Part shown: positions 52,843 through 62,000 of the stretch, piece by piece
Position numbering within the stretch: the stretch's first letter is position 1
Layout of the letters: each line of letters opens with the position of its first letter
DNA from: Chrysomallon squamiferum
Taxonomy: Eukaryota > Mollusca > Gastropoda > Neomphalida > Peltospiridae
DNA: 62,000 nucleotides
Assembly (NCBI GenBank): GCA_012295275.1
Contig: CM022671.1
Span: forward strand, 18,836,956-18,898,955
Reading direction: 5' to 3'
Notes under the pieces: model-generated
Told to the model about the DNA's origin: nothing
Seen by the model: only the letters and a program-made list of their open reading frames with translations
Databases searched by the model: none
Position numbers and translations under genes: made by a program

Positions 52843-55800
52843 ACACTGAATTTCTAAGAATTTACACAAGTGTTTATCTAAACAGATGATGAGTATTTAT
52901 CATTAAAAAAGAAAATGGAGACATCAAGACAACTTGAAACACACTATCCTGATACATCGAGTCAGAATGTTACCCCGGTTATTTCCCAATCCAGTCTACC
53001 TGCTGTTAACACACAAACATTGAATTTATATCTTTTAGATAGACTTTTTAATATGCATGAGAGGCAAGAATTTTGTGATCTTGTTTTTTATGTCAACGGA
53101 GCTAAGTTTTTCTGCCACAGAATTGTTGTGGCTGCCTGGAGTCCATTTTTGTACAATCAGTTGATGGGGCAAGAGGTTAAAAAAGAATTCTTCAAGCTGC
53201 AGTTTGAACATCTTGATGTTTTTGCCAGTTTTGTTAACTACATGTATTCAGGCTATATTAACCTCGAGGATTCCAATCTTCTGCATGTACTTCGATTAGC
53301 TACAAGTTTCCAAGTAGAGCCTTTGCGTTTGAATTGTGAATCGGTACTTAGATGTAATCTTCATGTTGGCAATATCATTAGTACCTACAGCATGGCATGC
53401 AAGTACAAGTTATTGGCACTAGAAGAGGATACAATTGCATTTCTGCAGATGCATCTTCCTGATGCTGTCAAAGAAGGAGGGTTTCTCAATCAAACTGCTA
53501 TACATTTTAATACTTTTCTATCCAGTGGATCTGTGCAGAAGTTAAAACCAGAGATCAAATTGTTTCTGATAATCAGTTGGCTCTGTTATAATGTTGTGGA
53601 AAGAGAGCAATATTTTGTTGCCCTGCTCCAGCACATAAACTGGTCAGAAGTAGCTAATGATTTTCTTACTGAGATAAGTCAAACAGAAAACTTTTTCACA
53701 ACAAATGAATCGAGTTTATATCTTCTTCTTCAAACACTGCATGCATCTTCTATATCTTTGGGACCATATACTGAAATATTCCCTGAATTGAGAGAAAAAT
53801 ACTTTGACCTCTTAGGTCAGGTTGTTAAAAATAGTGTTTTAGAAGTGATGCATGAAGTATTTTTTCCTATTCCTATCACACAGATCTCCAATCCTCAAGA
53901 AAAGCCTAAACTGAACAAAGTACATAATAAAAGCTTAAATAAAAGTGTACAGACAGTTATTCTATCAGAACTGACTGAAGTTCAGAATTCAAACACAGAT
54001 TTTTGTGATGTAGCAAATAAATATAAGACAGAATCTATCAGCACAAACATATCTGCAGAACAAGATTCAATAGTTAAATGTGCCAAAACAAAAAACAAAA
54101 AAAAAAAAAATTAAATGAAACGGTGTCTAAAAGAAATGATTTTGAAATGAATAAAAGATCTGAATTAAAAGTACCACCACTGAAACTGCAGCGATCAAAG
54201 ATAAAAAGTATCAACCAAACACAAAATGTTACTCAAAACAAAGAAGAAAAGATAAGTGAAAATATTCAAGAAAATAAGATTGATGAAAAATTAAGTAATA
54301 AAAATGTGTCTGAAAAATTAGCTCTTAAAAATAATCAAAAACAGAAGCCTGCAAGAAATTGTAAACAGAAGAAATTGTATAAAAAGGTTCCTGTAGAGAA
54401 ACAAAGTAAAGGCAGCACTAAAGAAGATGAATGCAAAAAAGAAGATCTGGAATCTTCAAATAGGGAATCAAAACCTGAATCCATTACTGAGGAATATATT
54501 GATGAGGTCTGTATTTCTTCTGATGAACATTCAGAAGATGAACAAGATGATGTGAACAAGGGAACAAACAGTTCTGTCAGAAATCTTCCCAAGCCCACTC
54601 AGACCCAACTTAACAAGACTTTAGTGAGGCAGCTCAGAAAACCGAAGATGACAACATGCAGACGGCTTGGTCGACCAAAACGATTTGGACAGCAAACAAA
54701 ACACAGGGTTTGTAAAGAATGTGACTATGTTGCAGCTAATGATGAGAGAATGGCATGCCACATTGAGAAGGTGCACACTGTTGGGACCATGTACACCTGC
54801 TCACTATGTAACTATGAGTGCAAGTGGAATAAAAATTATTACAACCACATGAGACAACATTTCACTGGTCCACCATTTTTGTGTGATCAGGAGGGATGTA
54901 AGTTTCAGGCTGACAGGATTCAGTTACTCATTCAGCACAGAGCTAGACATTTTGGTGACAGGCAGTTTGAGTGTCAAGAATGTGGAATGCGCTTCCTTTC
55001 AAAAAATAATCTCCTGGCACATAAGAAGACACATACAGGTGAGTGTATATACATTGTTATTGTTTTACTGATAGCAACAACATTGGGTCTGATATATATT
55101 TAAAGTAATACGGTTGAACAATGATTTATTTTTTGTTAAAGTTATTTTTTTGCAGGAATTATATTATTATGGCATTGATTTATATTTGAAAATATTTTAA
55201 ACACTTTATGTATGGTACAACACAAAGCCACAAATAGTCTACCATTATCATGACTATTTTAATAAATACATTCCTAATTTTATCCGTAATTTAACAAAAT
55301 TATTTTTAATTATATGAATATTAAATAGAGAAAGTGTTGTATGATTATTCCCAAAGAAATTGATTGATTGATTTTATCCCAGATTGCTAATTATTCATTA
55401 GGCTGAATCTAAGTTCAGTGTAGATGGTACCTGGACTTACAAGTGCCCCAACTCTTTCCGAGTTACGAGCAGTTACCCAGTTAATTATGTGTTTTGAGTT
55501 GCAAAACAAAATCCAAGTTAAGAGCAAGCTTCAGATATGCTGCTGCAACAAACAACATAACATCCGCCCAGCATCCCACATCTAACTCATTTACATCACT
55601 GTTGAAGCATCTCTGTGGTTTGTACTCATGTTTTGTGCAGTATTTTGCTATATTTCCATGGATCCTAAGAAAGTGAGTGCAAAGGACAGTGCTAAAAAGA
55701 AGAAGCAGATGATGTCCATTGAATTAAAGCATGAAATCATATAATAACATGAGCGAGGTGTGCATGTAGTCAACTTAACTAGACACTACTAATGTAGTAC

Positions 55801-56909
55801 TTTTAGTAGAAGTTTTATATTACCATACTGACGCAATAGGAATCGATAAAGGTTATAATTCCAGCCAAAGGCGTTAAAATAATTTCTAAGCTGTGGACTT
55901 CTGTCCATGAAAAGATCGAGAAACCCTAACTCTGTACACTTTACTAACCCAATTTATTTTTTTACATTCCCTTTTATTTTCATTTGATACAATATTTGTC
56001 ATTTATAAATACATTTTTTTCTTATTTAAAAACATATTACAAAAACATTGGGGTGGTTTGTGGGCTGGAATGGATTAATGTTATTACAATTAATTTCAGT
56101 TGGGGAAACTGATTTGATATTCGAGCAAATTGAGCGATGAGCTCAGTCAGGGAATGAATTAAACTTGTAAGTCAAGGTACCACTGTAGTTTATTTTGAAT
56201 TATATCATACAAATTTGATTTTGATTCTGGTGTGTATTTATATAACTTCAGCTCCTTTCTGATGTGTAATCTCTCTGCCTTTAAAAAGTTTGATATTTGT
56301 GCATTACACAAGTTATCACATAAAATATCTGTGAAGATTGATTATAATAAAAAAAATTGTTCAGTGATTTTTATAAAAATAGAATACAAAGTATTTCATA
56401 AAAATAATTATTATAATTATTAATTTCTTCAGATAAGATGCTAAATATGGGTAAATATGGTAAATATGTGTAACTGTAACAAGAATATTAAGCATTTTGT
56501 TTCTATTTTGTTGTTTCTGCATCAGATTTTCCATCTTTTCTTCATAACCTTCAATCTGTGTGTTGTTGGGGTTTTTTGTGTTTTTTTAAGTAAATAATTA
56601 AAATAAGAAATGAAAAATAGAAATAAAAGAAAAAAATTAAAAATTAAAACTGATAAAAAGGGTTTGATTGAGTTGAATCAGCTTTAAGGTTGGCTGATAA
56701 TCTGGGTCAAGCAAGACACTTAAAGCATTTCTAATTTTACACATCTGCTTATTTATTCTTCTAAAAATATATTCCCAACTGTCATACAGTACTATATTTA
56801 GAAGTTATTTGTCAGGTATATTTATGAATTTGGGTAACTGTACTCATAAAAACTTCTAAAAGTAAATGTACTTGTAAAGGTGAAATGCTAATTGTTTTTT
56901 GAGGTTGTT

Positions 56910-56941
<32 letters not shown>

Positions 56942-58385
56942 AAACAATATTTTATTTGAAATTTCAGGGCTCAGACCTTTTGAATGTAAAGTTTGCCAAA
57001 GATCATTTGCAACCAAAAACACACTGTCACAGCACATGGTTGTCCATAGTGATGACCGTCCATATCTCTGTGACACATGTGGTTTTAGTTCCAAATACCA
57101 ATCTCACCTGATAGCACACAGGAGAATACATACAGGTAATCACAATATTACTTGCAAGACATGAGGGTGATACAAAAAATATACACTTGTTTTTGCCTCT
57201 GAAAACAATTAAGAATTTATCACAACTAAAACCATTTGAAACAAGTGTATAAAACTCAAGTGTTTTGATTTGAATTTGAAATAAGTCACTTAACCATTCA
57301 GAAATATTCTCATACTGTCATAAGTGTAGAATCTGATAATGGCTCCAGTTTCCCAATGATAACTTCATACCAATGTGTCTGTTTAAGAGACAGTTTATCA
57401 ATCTGTAAATCCATCCATTATTCTTCACATTGTTGTTTGTCATAGTTTAGTTCATGTGTTTATTTATTGTCTTCCTGCCTTCAATTTCTGAAAATATTTT
57501 TACAAGACTAAGCAAATGTTTAGCTATTTTATTTTTTGTCTTTCAGGTGAAGTGTTTCACTGCCAGTTTCCACAGTGTTCATATTCTACACCAAAGAAAA
57601 GCCAACTAAAGGGACACATGAGGGCTCATTTGGGAATCCGACGTCATGTTTGTAGTCAGTGTGGCAAGGCTTTTGTTGAAAAATCTCATCTTACAAGACA
57701 TGAAAGACTCCATAACAGTGAAAAACCTCACAAATGTTCACAGTGTGATTACCAGTCAACAAGAAGAGATAAACTTCGAGAACATCAGAAGAAACATGAT
57801 GTTGAACATTCAGTTTTTAGATCATCAAAATTAAAACACCACCAGCGTAGGAATTACACTGAATGGACTCCAGCACAAGTTACACTGGATCAGAATACAG
57901 CCGGTGATGATGTTGCCAATTCCGAGTTGATGAAAATTGCTCAGATAGTAGCTGGTGAACATGGTTACCATAGGAAAATACCACCTCCATCCAATGAATC
58001 TTCAGCTTATCTAAGTCACTATGCAAACCAGAATACATCTCAGCTTGCTCAAGCCCAGACAAATCATCAGATCTGTATGATTAAAAATGCCATGGTGTCA
58101 CCACATGAACAGCTAGTATCTTCAAACATTAACACTGCTGCTGTTACACAATCTGTAAATGTTTCCCACATAAACAGTGGCCAAATTAGTTCTGGAACAG
58201 AGGTTCAACCAGCTCAACATTACATCCAACAAAGTGGCAGCCATAATATGCCTGTGGCCATGGCTGATATAGCTGGATTAGTTTCCATGACTACTCCATC
58301 AACTTCAGGAGTAGTCACTGCCACAAATGGTCAGCAGATGCAGCAGGAGTATGACAGTCTAGGAAATTTTATGACTTACTTGTAA
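52843..58385 (+). CDS. BTB-BACK-C2H2 zinc-finger transcription factor, frame broken at an A14 run
   Basis: The main exon is 52843-55038 (ATG 52915), followed by 56968-57135 and 57547-58385 (stop TAA). Residues ~30-145 are a BTB/POZ domain ([37 protein letters not shown]), followed by a BACK-like helical region to about residue 300. A long Lys/Glu/Ser-rich linker follows. Nine C2H2 fingers come next: four in the first exon (CKECDY.., CSLCNY.., CDQEGC.., CQECGM..), two in the second (CKVCQR.., CDTCGF..) and three in the third (CQFPQC.., CSQCGK.., CSQCDY..), then a Gln/Ser/Thr-rich tail. BTB domains dimerise and recruit co-repressors while the fingers bind DNA. The frame is interrupted in the linker: the first frame stops at 54112-54114, just after A14 at 54097-54110, and the downstream frame is offset by one. 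One added A would give 1043 aa. Poly(A) signal AATAAA at 58424-58429. I cannot name the orthologue. Confidence 0.85.
54097..54110 (+). other. A14 homopolymer at the frame break
   Basis: Fourteen consecutive A residues, preceded by two shorter A-runs, encode a lysine-rich linker. Upstream coding is in one frame and downstream coding in the frame one base back. The change fits a one-base deletion or assembly error, or -1 slippage. Confidence 0.9.
55416..56185 (+). mobile_element. pogo/Tigger-like transposon remnant in a zinc-finger gene intron
   Basis: The terminal repeats match: the left end carries TGGTACCTGGACTTACAAGT (from ~55424, just after CAGTG at 55416) and the right end, in reverse complement, reads CAGTGGTACCTTGACTTACA (ending 56185). 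Both continue into related subterminal sequence (GAGTTACGAGC-like). Inside, from ATG 55658, a transposase start is readable with stops: [39 protein letters not shown] and, after a frame change, [16 protein letters not shown]. This is the CENP-B/jerky/Tigger N-terminal helix-turn-helix. The catalytic part is missing, so it is an internally deleted, inactive copy. Confidence 0.85.
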
Positions 58386-60940
58386 TTTCTTAAACTGACC
58401 AGAGTTGGTGTACTAAAGTGCCAAATAAATGTACAAAATGGATATTTTGACATGTGTCTTTTTATGTCAGTAAACCGTTTTTTATTACCTTACACAGTAG
58501 GGCCCTTAACCATACCCTAATAGGGCCTCATTCCAGCTGTGGAAAGTTTTCTCAGTGTTTTCTGTGTTTCTTTAACTTAGCAAAATGGTCCAGACTTATT
58601 TATTTAGCCATAATTTAGGTTATACCTACATGTAGAATCTGCTGGTAGCTATTTTTTTTTATTTATTATAATATTTTGTATTGTTGTACTTTTAAGATAT
58701 AGTTTTTGAAAATGTCAATAACACTTTTACTATTTACCTAAATAGCTTACTTCAATATAGTTTAACATCTCGTAATTAACCTATATATATCCTTAAAGTA
58801 AGTAAATATGTTAACCATTCATTTCTACAAACATTCCTAACAGTATTAATTAAATATCTACTGTTAGTTAACAGTAATCCAATTTATAGAAATCACCTAA
58901 CAATTAATGATCATAAGCATGAAACAAAAGGAATGTCTGTCAGGGAAGTAAAAGACAAAAGAACAAAAAGACCACAGAAAACAAAGAGAAGACATGGGTA
59001 GGAGTGAGGAGTTGGCAGCCATTATTAGGCAAATATGTTGGTAAATATATTTTGCATTATCTTTGTTTAAGTTGGAAGCAGGGAAAAATGGTTATCCTGT
59101 TTCTGTATGCTCTGTTTGATTTGCTGATCAATTTGATGTAATCTGTATATGCTACATAGAGATTTTGAGTTATATATTTATTTCTAACAAAACCTGTTAG
59201 GGAAAATTAAAAGAATTAAGAATTGTAGTATTTCATTTAATGCCAACTCCCACATCCTCAACCACTATATAATAAGTATACATGTGTAAAATAAATAATT
59301 ATCTTTGTAATATAAATACTGTGTTTTGTTCTGGTGTTCATAGTGGATACTTGATATTACGTATAGTTTATATCTGTCATATACGCAAACATACGTATCT
59401 GTTATAATCAATCATCACAGTTTCTTAGTTGCACAGTCAGCAGGTCCACCAAAGGCACAAACCCTAGACAAGAAACGAGTCATATTTGAATAGGGTTGTT
59501 AGCACTTGAAAGCTAACGCCTCTTCTGCATTGAGTCCCATGACACTTTTTCAGTGAGACTGAAAAGAAGAATTATATTAAATTATCCCATAATTTTATTA
59601 AGAAATTAAAACATAATAATTAACAAAAAATTAAAAAATAATAATAATAATGACAAAAAATAAAAAATATACAAAAAAACAACAAACAAATCTTCTCTTT
59701 TTTTTTTATACAATTTTTTAATTAATATGAAAACAGTATCACATAAACATCTGCTTGTTCTGAGCAGATTATCCTTTTGAATACAAGATATACATTTTAA
59801 TTTCTGAAAAGACAGAATATATCTAGTATTATATTTGTAACACAGTGGTTAGATTTTTATTAGTAATACAGTTTTGTTTTATATCAGACTGCCTAAGAGT
59901 CATGAGAAAACAGTAATGTAAATAAATAAAAAATAAAAAATACATTGTTCAGTATTCCTGAAAAGTAAACATACTAGTTTCACTCTTAAATATTTGATCT
60001 CATATTAAATTATTCATTTCTTCACTCCATTTGTGTTATTACATTTCTCTTTCTGTGGATCAGAAATGTATCATAACATGGTTGTTATACTAGGAAAGTA
60101 ACTATTTTATTTCATTTTTTAAAAGTTAGATTATTTAACTTTCTAGGTTTCAGGGAATAAAATGAAATACAAGTTATAACTATTTATATTTCATCAACAT
60201 TCTTTGTATTTAAGTAACAAATGAAAACTGCACTTGCAATTAACAAAGGCAGTGGGACAAGATGGTTGTGTATTCTACAAGCGTTCCGTTATTGTTGATT
60301 TGCTACATGCCTATCATTCCTTACATTAAAACACTTAATGCTAAAAGTTTATTCAGAGGCTGATAATGTTTATTTTTAATAAGCCTTTTTTTTTTTTTTT
60401 TTTTTATGGGATGCGGGGTAAGTTTCACTCATGAAGCTAAGTATATTTAAGCTGAAAAATAAATAAAGAAAGAAATAATAATAAACATCTGAAAAAAGAA
60501 CAGTTGACACAGATAAGGCCATATATGGTTAGATTGACATGCCAAATGAAAAACTAGCAGTACAATAAGTCAGAGAGCATTCATTTTTGAAGGTTTAAAA
60601 AATGATTTAACAAAACATTAAACAGGTGATCTGGCTTTTGAAGTAAATGTAATAATTCTTTTTCTAATACTACTGTAAATAAAAATTTGAAGTGGATTTT
60701 ATTATAAAGGAAAAATTCTGATTCAAATACATTAGGGGAGTATATAAATCCTTAAATCCATTAATTTTAATTTTAACATTATAGGTCTACATTACAGGTT
60801 GCAAAACATTGTGGAATGATTGACAGAAAAGGAAATGACCACCATTTGGATGCAAATGCATATGTTCCTGTCATATTTAATATTTTCTAGATTACATTAA
60901 ATCAAAAGACAAAAAAATGTATAATGTTGACAAATACAAA
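58386..60940. other. zinc-finger gene 3' flank, non-coding
   Basis: AATAAA at 58424-58429 probably ends the zinc-finger transcript about 40 nt after the stop codon. The rest is AT-rich with a T-run (~60386-60405) and no recognised gene. A slightly higher-complexity patch at ~59420-59560 showed nothing I could identify. Confidence 0.6.
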
Positions 60941-61165
60941 TTAATGAAGAATTATCAGATGAAAATGGTTATCACAGTTACCACAAACAGCAAATGAATT
61001 TACTGCTTATCTAAGTCACTGAGCAAACCAGAACACATCTGAATTTGCTCAAGCCTAGCCATATTGTTGGATCCGTATGATGAAAAATGTCATGATGTCA
61101 CCAGTTGAACAGTTGTTGTCTTCAAACATGAATGAAAAAGCTGTCACACAATACATCACATACAG
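60940..61165 (+). pseudogene. decayed copy of part of the zinc-finger gene's last exon
   Basis: The sequence aligns with about 57945-58160 of the functional last exon. Shared blocks include GCTTATCTAAGTCACT, GCAAACCAGAA.ACATCT, TTGCTCAAGCC, AAAAATG.CATG.TGTCACCA and TCTTCAAACAT. In the reading frame of the parent it has in-frame stops (CAC TGA GCA; GCC TAG CCA) and several substitutions. No zinc fingers are present in the copy and I found no adjoining exon, so it is a partial, non-functional duplicate. Confidence 0.88.
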
Positions 61166-62000
61166 GGATATTCTCAAACAATGTATGGAATTCAGGAAAC
61201 AAATTATTTTTGTCTTATAATTTAATACAATAAAATCAACTATACTTTATCAGAAGTATATTAATAGCAAAACTTTTTATAAGCTTTAATGTTTAATTAA
61301 TAAGTATATTCAGCACAAACTGATCTCTAACAAATACTTTCAGCACATTTTTTATTAGGTGTAGCAAATACATTTAGATGGCACATTAACAATATGTAAA
61401 TATTCATGGCCAAGTTGTATCATTTCACTTTCTTTAAACTTGTTTTGTTAATTTCTTCAAAATAATCTTTATTTTCTTACTGACAAAAAAACGTCTGAAT
61501 TTTCTTTTGTGGTTGTTCTAATCATTCTTCATATATCCATTAGGAAACTTTTAAATCATGAACTTTAATTACAAATATGTTTATTTAAATATATATATGA
61601 TGTATATCAACAAAGTGAAAAATATAATGTATAGCTTACTTTCAAAAATAATTCTAAAGAAGATAGGCAAGTTGTTCTCTATGTTAGTGATTGCAGAACA
61701 ACTGTAGCAAAATAAACAGTGACTTGGCAGTAAAAGTATATTCCTAAAGTAAATGTGATGTTTCATAGGTCAATCCTCATAAAGTTATCTGTGACTGCTT
61801 TATCAAAAGCCATTGTGAATATGCCATACGTAATTAATTGTGAGCTGTTCCAAGTTTAAACCATTTCACGTATGATTTATATATAAATATATTTCAATCT
61901 TAATTATATTAATACATTTTTGATGCTGCTAACATCAAATAAACGATAGTTTAATTGCTACAAAAACAAAAAAATAAAAAAAATATGGAGTTACCTCTGT
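61166..62000. other. AT-rich non-coding end of window
   Basis: Nothing beyond short AT repeats (for example near 61590) is seen. The one minus-strand open frame (61581-61766) is hydrophobic AT-rich translation and not supported as a gene. Confidence 0.6.

Overview
The window is animal nuclear DNA. It is strongly AT-rich and full of microsatellites and homopolymers. Its genes are split into many short exons with GT..AG introns, and there are remnants of Tc1/mariner and pogo/Tigger DNA transposons. Two exact copies (26390 and 26703) of a short AAGGGAAAcAACTCT motif that I associate with molluscan repeats, together with the repeat style and a multi-EGF receptor gene, make a mollusc the best guess, possibly a coleoid cephalopod. 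That placement is inference: I could not search any database.

Layout. 1-2400: repeat-rich flank. 2410-6382 (+): a compact CRE/CCAAT/TATA promoter and a three-exon ankyrin-repeat gene (279 aa). 6383-19700: about 13 kb of mostly non-coding sequence with satellites, transposon relics and two promoter-like islands (about 11.6 kb and 15.1-15.7 kb). 19732-25507 (+): a ten-coding-exon gene for a type I membrane protein (495 aa) with a signal peptide, a farnesoic-acid-O-methyltransferase-like domain, five eight-cysteine EGF modules, a Thr/Ser stalk, one membrane span and a short tail. 27600-33361 (+): NRF1 (489 aa, 8 coding exons). 36144-47590 (+): the STRIP1/2 orthologue of the STRIPAK complex (793 aa, 20 exons). 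50013-50309 (-): the conserved exon of SMKR1. 52843-58385 (+): a BTB-BACK protein with nine C2H2 zinc fingers whose reading frame is broken at an A14 run. 58386-62000: non-coding, with a decayed copy of part of the zinc-finger gene's last exon near 61.0 kb.

I reconstructed the exon chains by hand. For the ankyrin, EGF-receptor, NRF1 and STRIP genes every junction keeps the reading frame from start to stop. NRF1, STRIP and SMKR1 also sit together at human 7q32 (STRIP2-SMKR1-NRF1), so this looks like an ancient bilaterian gene neighbourhood. No functional pathway obviously joins all six genes: NRF1 and the zinc-finger protein are nuclear regulators, STRIP is a phosphatase/kinase scaffold, SMKR1 is a small lysine-rich protein of unclear function, the EGF protein is a surface receptor, and the ankyrin protein looks like an inducible cytoplasmic or nuclear adaptor.

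The observations most worth following up are the conserved trio, the A14 frame break, a 530-bp near-perfect foldback transposon in an NRF1 intron, the unusual FA-methyltransferase/EGF receptor, and the palindromic NF-Y/CREB promoter of the ankyrin gene.
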